64,000 nucleotides of DNA from Priestia iocasae (GCF_016909075.1 NZ_JAFBFC010000006.1:1-64000), one strand, 5' to 3'. Positions 42,222 to 52,329 are shown, numbered from the stretch's first letter. The notes: generated from the sequence alone by a model not told the origin. Program-made: numbers and translations.

Positions 42222-44975
42222 ATGATAGAAAAACAACCTTTAATTAGAAAGTCATATTATGAAGAATTTGTAGGAGATACAGATGCACGTCACCCTATTC
42301 GTGTGCTAGGGGATGTGTATGCACAAGAGCGAGAGAAGGAAATGTATGATTTATCACCTATTCGCTTTGCACAAGGGGAAGTCTATTTTCATCATCGAGA
42401 TTATGAGGCAGCTATCTTTAAATGGGAGAACATTGAAGGCGAGTTATATGAATGGGCAAGAAAAAACATAGCGGATGCTTATTATGAGATGGGGATTTTG
42501 TCTGTTGCAGAAGAGATTTATACGTCTATTGATGCAGAATGCGAAACGTTGACGTCTGAAGTAGCGCTGCAATTATTCTCACTTTACCTAGAAGAGCATC
42601 AATTTGATTTCGCTCACAAGGTCATTAAAGAAGCTGTTTCATTTAATCCTGATTATCCAAATGTAACAGAGTTAGCTCGCACCTTCTATGAAGAGCAACA
42701 AGACTGGGAGCACGCGCTTGATTTAGCGGTAAATGAATCGATTCGTACGCAATCCAGAGAGTGGTTTGTAGTGCTCAATCGTTATGTAGATGAAGGCTAT
42801 ACACAGCATGCAGCACCGGATTACTTTGAACAAGTCTTACTGGCAATCTATGAAGCAAGTCAAGAAGACTTCGAAAGGCTAGTGGTTTCTCTATGGAATA
42901 AATACCGCAATCATGAATTATACATGGAGTGGATTGGAACGGTTAATGCTGTGTTCTTAAACCTTAACCTAGACCAAGGAGATAGCTGGAAAGAGGTTCC
43001 TTATTTATTTGAGGAAACGTACTGTGGGCTTATTGAAGGTAAGTATTTTATTAAAGAATTACATGATTTAGTCCCACATTTACTAACAAATTGGTTACGA
43101 ACAACAAAGAAATCAGAGTCTCTATTTGCGTCTGCAGCAGTATTAGCATGGACAGAGTTGTATCCTTCTTCCATAGCTGACCCGGTTGTAAGTGATGCAG
43201 GGAGCTATATTTTTTACTCGCAAAATAACATCGATGGGTTGGATTACTGTCTAGATTTATTTGAGTCGATTATTAACTGGACAAAGCGTAATGGCTTAGA
43301 GGTTGATTATAAGTCAATGTGGTGGGTAGATAAGCTGATGGATGTGAAGACTAGCCACATTTTAGTAGCGGGCTCAACGGGCACTGGCAAGTCATCATTT
43401 ATCAATTCCATTTTAGATGAAGACCGATTAGGAGATGTTGTGTGTCCAGTTGTTGTATCGGATGCGGATGCTTTAGATATTCGTAAAGTAAGCAAGCTTG
43501 AAGCGAAATCTTTAGTGGATTTAGCTGAATTAGAAGATACGGGGGCAATGAGTCGTCAAATTGATCGAAATGAGCCGTTTGTTGAACTAAATCTCCCTTG
43601 CGATTTCTTAGCAAAAACAAATTGTTCGTTTATTGATACACCAGGGTTTAATGGAAAAGGAGAAGTATCGAATTACTTGCCAATCGGGGATGGTTTATTA
43701 TTTGTACTTGATGCAAACGAACCGTTCACTGATAAAGAGCGAGATATTCTACTTGAGATGAAAGAACGATACAAAGATATGCCTCTTCATTTTATCCTCA
43801 ATAAAATGGATGTGTATCGCCATGAAGTAGAGGCTGTGCGTATGTTAGAGGATACACAAGAGCGTGTAAATGAATATTTCCCAAGTGCAAAAGTCTTCCC
43901 TTATTCATCCATCTATTCATTGAAGGAACAGCTTCAAGAGTTAACAGAGTTCGTTCAATCAGGTTTCAATACGAGTACGCCGCATTCCAAACAAGAATGT
44001 GCGATGAAAATTCTGTTCTTTATTCGTAAAACTCTTACAGCGCTGCTAGAAAAGCGTGTAGAGATGGAGAATTATTTAGTAGATTCAATTAAATGGAACG
44101 ACGAGATGTTAATTAGGCTAAACGGCTTTATTAACAGCTTTACTGATTTAGAAAAAGAAAAAGTAGCATCGATTGTACAGTCATATCGCAAGGTGAAGGA
44201 GAGTCTGAAGGTAGAGCTAACAAAAGATATTCCAGATCTTTTACGTGAATGTTCAAGCTTGATTACAGAGGATAGTGACTATAGTCAGCTTCATGTCGTG
44301 TTAAATGATAAGATGAACGAGAAAATTCATGAGTACCTGCAAGAGCAAGTTTTACCTGTCTTTTCGAATCAAATGACTGAGTGGATTCATTATTCAAATG
44401 AAGAGTTAGAACAAGGTCAAACTTATTTAGAAGAAATGGCAGAAACGTTTAACGATTTATATGAAGAAACAAGAATGAGATTACACTGTGACTTTAAAGT
44501 ATTAGATGACTGGCGCCGTGATGTGAATCGTATGACAACGAGAATTCAAATGGATCAAGAAAACATCATGCTTCGCTTTAAGCCAACACAATTTATTTTA
44601 AAAAGTGCAGGTAAATTGTTTGGGGCTATTCCACAAAATAAATCGCTCCTACACAATAACTACAAGAAGTATATTGAAAATGAAACATATGAAGATGTGA
44701 CGGCATCCATTATCCATAAGTTCTTCCTGCAATTTGATTTGTTTGAGAAGTCATTGGAGATTGATATTGATGTTTTCTTTAAGGAACCGTTTAGTAAGCT
44801 AAGAGAGTTAGTCGTAGAGACGGAAAATGAGATTGCTCAAAATCAACAGCAACTGGATGAAATGAGATCGAACCCAGAGGCTTATTATGATCCGTTAACA
44901 TTATTTGAATTACGAGCACGTCAGTACGAGTTAATGGCAAAAGCGCACGAAGATACTCATACGGCAAGAATGTAA
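42222..44975 (+). CDS. TPR-containing dynamin-like GTPase (uncharacterised)
   Basis: A 917-residue soluble protein. Residues about 35-300 are helical and TPR-like (YDLSPIRFAQGEVYFHHRDYEAAIFKWENI pattern, split here over repeats of similar spacing). A P-loop GTPase domain follows. G1 is GSTGTGKSS at 384-392, G3 is DTPG at 472-475 and G4 is NKMD at 527-530. Residues about 600-917 are long charged helices of the coiled-coil kind, as in dynamin-like or GIMAP-like proteins. No membrane helix or signal is obvious. It starts at ATG behind ACGGAGGG after a 160-base leader. It stands alone between terminators. I do not recognise a named orthologue. Confidence 0.85.
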   Translation: MIEKQPLIRKSYYEEFVGDTDARHPIRVLGDVYAQEREKEMYDLSPIRFAQGEVYFHHRDYEAAIFKWENIEGELYEWARKNIADAYYEMGILSVAEEIYTSIDAECETLTSEVALQLFSLYLEEHQFDFAHKVIKEAVSFNPDYPNVTELARTFYEEQQDWEHALDLAVNESIRTQSREWFVVLNRYVDEGYTQHAAPDYFEQVLLAIYEASQEDFERLVVSLWNKYRNHELYMEWIGTVNAVFLNLNLDQGDSWKEVPYLFEETYCGLIEGKYFIKELHDLVPHLLTNWLRTTKKSESLFASAAVLAWTELYPSSIADPVVSDAGSYIFYSQNNIDGLDYCLDLFESIINWTKRNGLEVDYKSMWWVDKLMDVKTSHILVAGSTGTGKSSFINSILDEDRLGDVVCPVVVSDADALDIRKVSKLEAKSLVDLAELEDTGAMSRQIDRNEPFVELNLPCDFLAKTNCSFIDTPGFNGKGEVSNYLPIGDGLLFVLDANEPFTDKERDILLEMKERYKDMPLHFILNKMDVYRHEVEAVRMLEDTQERVNEYFPSAKVFPYSSIYSLKEQLQELTEFVQSGFNTSTPHSKQECAMKILFFIRKTLTALLEKRVEMENYLVDSIKWNDEMLIRLNGFINSFTDLEKEKVASIVQSYRKVKESLKVELTKDIPDLLRECSSLITEDSDYSQLHVVLNDKMNEKIHEYLQEQVLPVFSNQMTEWIHYSNEELEQGQTYLEEMAETFNDLYEETRMRLHCDFKVLDDWRRDVNRMTTRIQMDQENIMLRFKPTQFILKSAGKLFGAIPQNKSLLHNNYKKYIENETYEDVTASIIHKFFLQFDLFEKSLEIDIDVFFKEPFSKLRELVVETENEIAQNQQQLDEMRSNPEAYYDPLTLFELRARQYELMAKAHEDTHTARM

Positions 44976-44980
44976 TAAAA

Positions 44981-45027
44981 AGAAGCACACCCAATAGAAA
45001 ATTACCTTTTCTACTGGGTGTGCTTCT
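44981..45027 (+). terminator. terminator after the TPR-GTPase gene
   Basis: A 21-base-pair stem with one mismatch (44981-45001 with 45007-45027), its arms starting AGAAGCACACCCA. The T stretch after it is weak (ACTTGTTTTG). Confidence 0.85.
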
Positions 45028-45238
45028 ACTTGTTTTGATCTATATTTATCGGATTTGATGTAGAAAAATGTCTTTTTCTGTCCAAAAAATACCTTCAAGT
45101 AGTGACATCTATCTTTTATTGTTGGTATGATGTCAGATAGAGTATCCGAATATGATTGGTAATTAAGGAAATAATGGACAATATTCGTTTTGTGAAACGT
45201 TAAAAGAATAAGAAAGAGCTTTAATGGAGAGATGATGA

Positions 45239-45997
45239 ATGCCTACAAATTCAAATCAAACATATGAAATTATTGAAGTGTGCTTGCTAGCGGGTAAGAT
45301 TATGCTAGAAAGTGGAGCTGAAACAGGTCGAGTAGAAGACACGATGACAAGAATTGCTGCTTCTTTCGGAATTGAAGATGCCCATAGCTATGTTACGCCT
45401 ACAGGTATCATCTTTTCGGCTGATGGTATGGCTCCAGCAAAGCTTATTCGAATTTCAGAGCGTACAACGGATTTGAGAAAAGTGACGCTAGTGAATAGCA
45501 TTTCACGAAATATTAGCGGTGGACAAGTATCATTGGACGAGGCCTATACGGCACTAAAGAATATTGAAAAACGTAATTTGATGTATCCTATTTGGGTACA
45601 AATTGCAGCGGCTTCCATATCAAGTGGATGCTTTCTAATTATGTTCCAAGGGGTATGGCAGGACTTTGTTCCAGCCATGATCGCAGGAGGCCTCGGTTTT
45701 TCATGTCTTTTATACTTTCATTACCTTGTACAGATTAAATTCTTCGCTGAGTTTTCAGCTTCATTTATTATTGGATTTATCTCATTTTTGTTTATACAGA
45801 TGGGCATTGGGCATGAATTGGATAAAATTATTATTGGTTCTGTTATGCCACTAGTCCCTGGTCTTCTCATTACAAATGCTGTGAGAGACCTAATGTCCGG
45901 CCATTTAGTATCGGGTATATCAAAAGGAGCAGACGCCTTCTTAACGGCCTCTGCCATCGGATCAGGCATTGCAGTTGTACTTTCATTCTTAAATTGA
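45239..45997 (+). CDS. threonine/serine exporter, ThrE N-terminal half (YjjP-like)
   Basis: A 252-residue protein of the DUF1212/ThrE family. A cytoplasmic N-terminal part (about 1-110, with GKIMLESGAETGRVEDTMTRIA and VTPTGIIFSA) precedes five hydrophobic helices. The two-gene arrangement with a DUF3815 partner is the split version of ThrE, which exports threonine or serine in corynebacteria. The E. coli YjjPB pair exports succinate, so the substrate is uncertain. It starts at ATG after TGGAGAG, with an inverted repeat TGACATC/GATGTCA upstream near 45104-45136. Confidence 0.85.
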   Translation: MPTNSNQTYEIIEVCLLAGKIMLESGAETGRVEDTMTRIAASFGIEDAHSYVTPTGIIFSADGMAPAKLIRISERTTDLRKVTLVNSISRNISGGQVSLDEAYTALKNIEKRNLMYPIWVQIAAASISSGCFLIMFQGVWQDFVPAMIAGGLGFSCLLYFHYLVQIKFFAEFSASFIIGFISFLFIQMGIGHELDKIIIGSVMPLVPGLLITNAVRDLMSGHLVSGISKGADAFLTASAIGSGIAVVLSFLN

Positions 45998-46008
45998 AAG
46001 GAGTATCT

Positions 46009-46437
46009 ATGATAGTTGAACAACTAGTGACGAGTTTTATTGCATCCGCTGCGTTTGGGGTCATTTTTAATGCGCCTAAACAATCATTACTAAAGTGTGG
46101 ATTAGTTGGGATGGGTGGATGGCTTATCTATACACTGTTTGTCTATTTCAACTTTGATAGCGTGATTGCTACATTAATTGCTTCCATTTTTGTGGCGATT
46201 GTGAGTCAAATGTTTGCGAAAATTTATAGAACACCTATCATTATCTTTAATGTTGCGGGTATCATTCCTTTAGTACCAGGTGGTCTTGCTTATGATGCCA
46301 TGAGGAATTTTGTGGAGAATGATTACAACCAAGCTGTTCAACTCGCTGCGAAAGCGTTAATGATATCAGGATCCATCGCGATGGGATTAGTATTTTCAGA
46401 AGTAATTAATCAAATTATTCGAAGGTCAAAATTATAG
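46009..46437 (+). CDS. threonine/serine exporter, ThrE C-terminal half (DUF3815, YjjB-like)
   Basis: A 142-residue membrane protein with four to five helices; MIVEQLVTSFIASAAFGVIF at the start and the conserved VAGIIPLVPGGLAYDAMRNFVEN near residue 80. ATG 46009 lies behind AAAGGAG, which overlaps the end of the previous gene; an earlier in-frame codon is inside that site. It is the obligate partner of the preceding ThrE-like protein and shares its substrate. Confidence 0.88.
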   Translation: MIVEQLVTSFIASAAFGVIFNAPKQSLLKCGLVGMGGWLIYTLFVYFNFDSVIATLIASIFVAIVSQMFAKIYRTPIIIFNVAGIIPLVPGGLAYDAMRNFVENDYNQAVQLAAKALMISGSIAMGLVFSEVINQIIRRSKL

Positions 46438-46496
46438 TCTGCATGAATAAAGGAGCCTGGAGAGGTAGACGATAGGACAGGTTAAGGTGAATAAGT

Positions 46497-48608
46497 ATGA
46501 AATGGTTTAAATCAAGCATCTTTTGGCGAATTTATCTCATTAATGTCGTCATTATTGTAATTCTTCTTGCATTGATGTTCGTAGTGTCTCGTGTCATACT
46601 ACCGGACATTTCACAAGATCAATTTCATGAAATAACCGATGAAACGGTACTACGATTGAAAAAGCAAATCTCTTTTGTCGTAGAAGATATACAGGGTCTC
46701 TCTACATATGTTCAATCAAGTGACGCGTTTATCATAGATGATCCGACGTTGTGGAAAAAAGAGTTGGAGAAAATCGCTACCATATCTCCCTATATTGATA
46801 GTGGAACGATTGTGGATAATCAAGGTTATATTAGAGGCTTTTATCCAAGTGATTTACGAGATATGAAAGATTACAATCTGAGTGATCGAGGGTATGTTCA
46901 AAAAGCCCTGGCAACTAAAAAGCCGTATTTAAGTGATGTGATTTCTGCAGATACAGGTCGCTATATTCTTGTTTTATCTGTTCCTATTATAGATGATGAA
47001 GGCGTGGTTCAAAAGCTTGTTAACCTTTCACTTCGAATTGAACAAAACTCTAACTTTCAATCAATCTTTCAATCTTTTAACATTGGTAGCGATGGTTATA
47101 CATTTATTGTTGATCGTCAAGGAAGAGTCATTTCTCATCCTGTTCAGAGGCGTATTGGTGATGACGTAACGGCGAGTGAGGTCGTTCGAAAGCTCGTAAA
47201 TAAAGAATCGGGCTATTTAAAAACAAAAAACATTGAAAATATCCCAATGCTTGCATCCTATGAACATATTCCAGTGCTCGATTGGGGTGTAGTTGCTCAA
47301 GTTCCTGTTAAGGCAGTTTATGAGCCATATGAGACGTTTCAGAAGTCGTTATGGACTTTGTCCTTTATTACCTTCATTTTGCTTTCCTTTTTAACCGCTG
47401 TATATGCAAGGCAAACTTTACGACCAATTCGGCAGCTGTACGTCGCTGTGGACCGAGTGGCGAAAGGTGATTTGTATCAAACGGTTGAGCAGGTGGATAA
47501 AACAGAAATTGGCATTCTCTCAAGCCGCTTTAACGAGATGGTTCATTATGTTCGAGAATCTAAAATCGGCTTGCAATTAAAAGAAGAACAATTGAATGAG
47601 CAAAAAGAATTTTTGCGAAAAGTCATGGATATTAATCCTAGCTACATTTATGCTGTTGATCCAGATCACCGTTTTACACTTGTGAATGAATCATTTGCTA
47701 GATTACTAGGTGTAAGGGTAGAAGAGCTAATTGGGAAGCAAGTAGAGGAAGTAGCATTTTCCATTGACCATGATGAATGTACGGCCCAAGAAGGGTATTG
47801 TGAACACGAAGCACAGTTTAAAGATAAAGATGGAAACATTCGTTGGATTGAGACAACCGAAGTTCCTTTTTACTCTGTTCAATATGGAGCAAATCAAACA
47901 TTGTTTGTTTCAACAGATATTACAGACCGAAAGCAAGCAGAAGAGCTATTGCGTAAATCTGAGAAGCTAGCGGTAGTCGGAGAGTTAGCTGCAGGTGTCG
48001 CTCATGAAATACGCAACCCTTTAACATCGATTAAAGGCTTCATTCATTTACTAAAAGAAGAAAGTGATGAGCGTAAACATTACTTTGATATTATGGAATC
48101 TGAGCTAGAACGGATTAACCTCATTGTGGACGAATTTTTAGTGTTAGGAAAGCCGCAGGTGATGAATTTTCGCCAAAAGGATGTATCCACGCTGTTAAAA
48201 GATGTGATGACGTTGTTAGATACGCAAGCGATCTTGAATAACGTGTCGCTGGTGTCTACATTTGAACCTGATTTGCCGCTTATTCGCTGTGATGAAAATC
48301 AATTAAAGCAAGTGTTTATTAATATTTTAAAGAACGCAATTGAAGCAATGGGAACCGGTGGAGATATTCACATTCATGCAAAGAAAACAGAAAATGGTGT
48401 TGTCATTCAATTTGTTGACCAAGGGACAGGTATTTCACCAGAGCGCTTAACAAGGCTAGGGGAACCTTTCTATAGTACAAAAGAAAAAGGAACAGGATTA
48501 GGCCTGATGGTCAGCTTTAAAATTATTGAATCTCATCATGGAGAGATAAACATTAAAAGTGAATTGAATAAAGGAACAACGGTCGAGTTGTTTTTTCCAA
48601 AAGCTTAA
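46497..48608 (+). CDS. orphan sensor histidine kinase with Cache, HAMP and PAS domains
   Basis: A 703-residue membrane kinase. Helix one is at about 10-32, a large extracellular double-Cache-like sensor spans about 35-283, and helix two is at about 285-305. HAMP follows to about 360, then a PAS domain at about 375-490 (YIYAVDPDHRFTLVNESFARLLG). The HisKA phospho-acceptor is His503 in AAGVAHEIRNPLTSIKGF, and HATPase_c contains NILKNAIEAMGTGG, DQGTGIS and KGTGLGLMVSFKIIESHHG. No response regulator gene is adjacent, and HisKA resembles KinA/KinE sporulation kinases. A role feeding the Spo0F phosphorelay is therefore plausible but inferred. Confidence 0.9.
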   Translation: MKWFKSSIFWRIYLINVVIIVILLALMFVVSRVILPDISQDQFHEITDETVLRLKKQISFVVEDIQGLSTYVQSSDAFIIDDPTLWKKELEKIATISPYIDSGTIVDNQGYIRGFYPSDLRDMKDYNLSDRGYVQKALATKKPYLSDVISADTGRYILVLSVPIIDDEGVVQKLVNLSLRIEQNSNFQSIFQSFNIGSDGYTFIVDRQGRVISHPVQRRIGDDVTASEVVRKLVNKESGYLKTKNIENIPMLASYEHIPVLDWGVVAQVPVKAVYEPYETFQKSLWTLSFITFILLSFLTAVYARQTLRPIRQLYVAVDRVAKGDLYQTVEQVDKTEIGILSSRFNEMVHYVRESKIGLQLKEEQLNEQKEFLRKVMDINPSYIYAVDPDHRFTLVNESFARLLGVRVEELIGKQVEEVAFSIDHDECTAQEGYCEHEAQFKDKDGNIRWIETTEVPFYSVQYGANQTLFVSTDITDRKQAEELLRKSEKLAVVGELAAGVAHEIRNPLTSIKGFIHLLKEESDERKHYFDIMESELERINLIVDEFLVLGKPQVMNFRQKDVSTLLKDVMTLLDTQAILNNVSLVSTFEPDLPLIRCDENQLKQVFINILKNAIEAMGTGGDIHIHAKKTENGVVIQFVDQGTGISPERLTRLGEPFYSTKEKGTGLGLMVSFKIIESHHGEINIKSELNKGTTVELFFPKA

Positions 48609-48617
48609 ATGAAGAGG

Positions 48618-48650
48618 AGTGCGATTACCGAACGGTAATCGCACTTTTTT
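48618..48650 (+). terminator. terminator after the histidine kinase gene
   Basis: AGTGCGATTACCG (48618-48630) pairs perfectly with the arm ending at 48645 around AAC, followed by TTTTTT. Confidence 0.93.
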
Positions 48651-48779
48651 GCGATAAAATTCAAATTATTTAAAAAATAATCTAAAAAGCGCTATGATAG
48701 AAATAAGTGTAAATTCTATAAGTGGAGGTTCATTGAATCGTCCACACCATTCATATACAAAGTTGGAGGAAGGGGTTAA

Positions 48780-50516
48780 ATGAGTATCTTTTCGTTTTTG
48801 AAGCCTTATCGTCTTCCGATGGCGGTCGCGCTTTTATTTATGTTAACAGAGCTTATCGTAGAGCTTGTTCACCCCCTCTTAATGGCGAAGGTCATTGATG
48901 AAGGGATTATGCAAAATGATTTGGTGATGGTTATAAAATGGGGGAGCATCATGATTGGAATGTCGCTCCTGGCGTTTGTATCGGGTATTTTAAATTCTTT
49001 TTATGCCTCTCACGTAAGTCAAAGCTACGGCTACGATGTTCGAAGAGGGTTGTTTTCAAAAATTCAATCGTTCTCCTTTTCAAATTTGAGTCAGTTTCCG
49101 ACGTCTTCTTTAATCACAAGAATGACAAATGATGTCACGCAAACTCAAAATACAATTTTTATGAGTTTGCGGATTATGCTACGTGCGCCTTTGTTAGTCA
49201 TTGGTGGTGTGCTAATGGCTTTTCTCGTAAATGCAAAATTAGCACTTGTGTTAATGACGGTGATACCGATACTGTTGATTTTTTTAATGTGGATGATGAA
49301 AAAAGGAAGGGTGCTCTTTCAAGCTGTTCAGCAAAAGTTAGATGGTGTAAACAGTGTGATGAAAGAAAACCTATCAGGAATGCGTATCGTAAAAGCCTTC
49401 TTACGGCACGATTATGAAATGAATCGTTTTACAAAAGCTAATGAACAATTAAGGGGGCAAACGGTTAGAGTATTAAAGGTAATGGAAGTCACCTTACCGA
49501 TTTTATTGTTTGTTATGAACATGAGTATGTTAGTTGTGCTGTGGATAGGAAGCTTTGAAGTGAGAAGTGGCAATGCTCAAGTGGGTGAGATTGTTGCCAT
49601 TATCAACTATGCATTTCGAATTACTTCTGCCTTCTCTATCTTCTCCTTTATTATTATGGCTTTTTCCCGAGCGAGAGCCTCTGCTAGTCGCATACAGGAA
49701 GTACTTGAAACAGAGGTTGATCTAACTGACAATATGAACGATGAATCATTCGTTGTTCAAGGTGGTCAAATTGTGTTTGAGGATGTCTCGTTTCACTATC
49801 CAGGTACAGATCAATCAGTTTTACAAAACATCTCGTTTACTGCTGAACAAGGAGAAACTGTGGCCATCTTAGGTGCAACAGGATCTGGTAAATCTTCATT
49901 ATTTCAACTCATTCCACGATTATATGATGCGACGAGTGGAGCCGTGTTTATTGATGGAAGGAATGTAGCGGATGTAAGAGCGCAAGACCTGCGAAAAAGC
50001 ATTGGCTTTGTTCCTCAAGAAGCGCTTTTATTTACAGGAACTATTAAGGAGAATTTAGCATGGGGAAAAGAGGATGCTACAGATGATGACATGGTGCAGG
50101 CTGCGAAGGATGCACAAATTCATGAAACAATTCAAAAGTTGCCTCGGAAATATGAAACAAAAATTGGACAGCGGGGGGTAAACCTTTCAGGTGGTCAAAA
50201 ACAACGTCTGTCCATTGCGCGAGCATTAATCCGCAAGCCATCCATTCTTTTATTAGATGATAGCACGAGCGCGTTAGATTTAAAAACAGAGGCGAAGCTT
50301 TTAAAGGCGTTAAAAACATATACGTGTACGACGCTTATTATTACGCAAAAAGTAAGTACGGCAAGGGAAGCCAATCGGATTTTACTTTTAGAAGATGGAA
50401 AGCTTGTTAACCAAGGTACACATGAAGAGTTAGTAGAGACATCAACGCTTTACCAAAAAATCGTTCAATCTCAATTTGGTAAGGAGGGGCTAAAGCATGC
50501 GCAAAGAGCTAAGTAG
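48780..50516 (+). CDS. ABC exporter half-transporter with degenerate ATP site
   Basis: A 578-residue fusion of a six-helix exporter domain (about 1-310) and a nucleotide-binding domain. Walker A GATGSGKSS is near residue 365, the signature LSGGQKQR near 470, and Walker B is LLLDDSTSALD. In this subunit the catalytic Glu after Walker B is Asp494, and the switch His is Gln523 (IITQKVSTA). These are the marks of the non-catalytic half in heterodimeric exporters such as TM287/288, BmrCD and LmrCD. The next gene overlaps it by 20 bases and encodes the other half. Substrate is probably a drug or lipid. Confidence 0.92.
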   Translation: MSIFSFLKPYRLPMAVALLFMLTELIVELVHPLLMAKVIDEGIMQNDLVMVIKWGSIMIGMSLLAFVSGILNSFYASHVSQSYGYDVRRGLFSKIQSFSFSNLSQFPTSSLITRMTNDVTQTQNTIFMSLRIMLRAPLLVIGGVLMAFLVNAKLALVLMTVIPILLIFLMWMMKKGRVLFQAVQQKLDGVNSVMKENLSGMRIVKAFLRHDYEMNRFTKANEQLRGQTVRVLKVMEVTLPILLFVMNMSMLVVLWIGSFEVRSGNAQVGEIVAIINYAFRITSAFSIFSFIIMAFSRARASASRIQEVLETEVDLTDNMNDESFVVQGGQIVFEDVSFHYPGTDQSVLQNISFTAEQGETVAILGATGSGKSSLFQLIPRLYDATSGAVFIDGRNVADVRAQDLRKSIGFVPQEALLFTGTIKENLAWGKEDATDDDMVQAAKDAQIHETIQKLPRKYETKIGQRGVNLSGGQKQRLSIARALIRKPSILLLDDSTSALDLKTEAKLLKALKTYTCTTLIITQKVSTAREANRILLLEDGKLVNQGTHEELVETSTLYQKIVQSQFGKEGLKHAQRAK

Positions 50517-52329
50517 ACCTTTTCGATATAGAAAAGAAGTGGTGAGTGACTTATTACGTTCGAGTGAGGCTTCTTCAGCCAATAAAAAGGTAAAAGCGAA
50601 AAATGGGCTACATACGCTAAAGAGGATCTGGGCTTATCTATCGTTAAATCAAAACAAGCTACTACTGGTGCTGATTGCGGTTGTTGTTAGTTCAGGTCTA
50701 GGACTTTTAGGACCATTCTTAATTGGGCGAGCTATCGATCAGTACATTGTGACACAAAGCAGTGAAGGATTAGGGAGGCTGCTGCTTGTGTTAGTCGGCA
50801 TTTACTTCGTTTATTCTCTTTCTTTATTTGCACAAAATAGCTGGATGATTCAAATCGCCCAGCAAACCGTGTATAAAATGCGAACGCAATTGTTTCACCA
50901 TCTTCATGAATTGCCGATTTCATTTTTTGATAAGCGTCAGCATGGTGAAATCATGAGTCGTGTGACAAATGATATTGAAAATGTAAGTTCGACGTTAAAT
51001 AGCTCGGTCATTCAAATCTTCTCGAGTGTGTTGACGCTCGTCGGTACGGTATCCGTGATGGTATGGTTAAGTCCACTTCTAACAATGGTCACACTCATCA
51101 TTGTGCCAGTGATGGTGTTTGGAATGAAATGGATTACGAGACGAACAGGGAAGTTGTTTAAGGAACAACAGCGGAACTTAGGAGAGTTAAATGGGTTTAT
51201 TGAAGAAACCCTATCAGGTCAGCAAATCGTCAAAACCTTTTCACAAGAACAGAAAGTCATGGCGGAGTTAATGGTGAAAAATGAGCGATTAAAAGAAGCG
51301 GGATTTTGGGCACAAACGTATTCAGGCTTTATCCCTAAGCTCATGAACGTGTTAAATAACTTAAGCTTTGCGATTATCGCAGGCGTTGGTGGGATTCTAG
51401 CGTTACGCAACATGGTTTCCATCGGAGTCATTGTTATTTTTGCTGAGTATGCAAGGCAGTTTACGCGGCCGCTCAATGATCTCGCCAATCAATTTAATAC
51501 GTTGCTTTCAGCGATTGCAGGGGCCGAGCGTGTATTCGATGTACTGGATGAAAAAGAGGAAGTGACAGATGAAAAAGAAGCGGTAGAGATAGATTCTGTC
51601 AAAGGAGAGGTTGTATTCTCACATGTATCTTTCTCATATGATGACGATGAAGCCACCATTCGTGATGTTAGCTTCCGGGCTTCGACAGGTCAAACGGTCG
51701 CGCTCGTTGGGCCCACTGGTGCTGGTAAAACAACCATCATTAACTTGCTGTCACGCTTTTATGACCCAAGTGATGGAGAAATACAAATAGATGGGTATGA
51801 GACAAAAAGCGTGAAGCGATCAAGCCTTCGCCGGCATATGGGATTTGTGTTGCAAGAGCCGTTTTTGTTTCAAGGTACCATTCGAGAAAACATTCGATAT
51901 GGAAGACTAGACGCAACAGATGAGGAAGTAGAGACGGCCGCTCGAATGGCCAATGCGCATTCGTTTATTACAAAGCTGCCAAAAGGATATGACATGGTAT
52001 TAAAGCAAGATGGCAGCGGCATTAGTCAAGGGCAAAAGCAGTTGCTTTCCATTGCGCGAGCGATTCTTGCTGACCCGTCCATTCTCATTTTAGATGAAGC
52101 AACAAGCAGCATTGATACCGTAACAGAAGTACATATTCAAGAGGCGTTACAACGGTTGATGAATGGAAGAACAAGCTTTGTGATTGCACATCGTTTGAAT
52201 ACGGTTCAACAAGCGGATCAAATTGTGGTGCTAGTCGATGGAGAAGTGAATGAAAAGGGTTCACATGACGAGCTATTAAAAAAGAATGGCTTTTATGCAG
52301 AGCTTTATCATAGCCAGCTAACTGGCTGA
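50497..52329 (+). CDS. ABC exporter half-transporter, catalytic subunit
   Basis: A 610-residue partner of the preceding half-transporter. A 35-residue basic N-terminal extension precedes six membrane helices (about 45-330) and an intact ATPase domain. Walker A GPTGAGKTT is near residue 405, and Walker B ILDEATSSID contains the catalytic Glu534. The switch His565 lies in IAHRLNT. The signature motif is non-canonical, GISQGQKQ, as expected when the other composite site is the catalytic one. The ATG lies inside the first gene behind AAGGAGGGG, so expression should be coupled. Together they form a heterodimeric multidrug-type exporter. Confidence 0.92.
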   Translation: MRKELSRPFRYRKEVVSDLLRSSEASSANKKVKAKNGLHTLKRIWAYLSLNQNKLLLVLIAVVVSSGLGLLGPFLIGRAIDQYIVTQSSEGLGRLLLVLVGIYFVYSLSLFAQNSWMIQIAQQTVYKMRTQLFHHLHELPISFFDKRQHGEIMSRVTNDIENVSSTLNSSVIQIFSSVLTLVGTVSVMVWLSPLLTMVTLIIVPVMVFGMKWITRRTGKLFKEQQRNLGELNGFIEETLSGQQIVKTFSQEQKVMAELMVKNERLKEAGFWAQTYSGFIPKLMNVLNNLSFAIIAGVGGILALRNMVSIGVIVIFAEYARQFTRPLNDLANQFNTLLSAIAGAERVFDVLDEKEEVTDEKEAVEIDSVKGEVVFSHVSFSYDDDEATIRDVSFRASTGQTVALVGPTGAGKTTIINLLSRFYDPSDGEIQIDGYETKSVKRSSLRRHMGFVLQEPFLFQGTIRENIRYGRLDATDEEVETAARMANAHSFITKLPKGYDMVLKQDGSGISQGQKQLLSIARAILADPSILILDEATSSIDTVTEVHIQEALQRLMNGRTSFVIAHRLNTVQQADQIVVLVDGEVNEKGSHDELLKKNGFYAELYHSQLTG

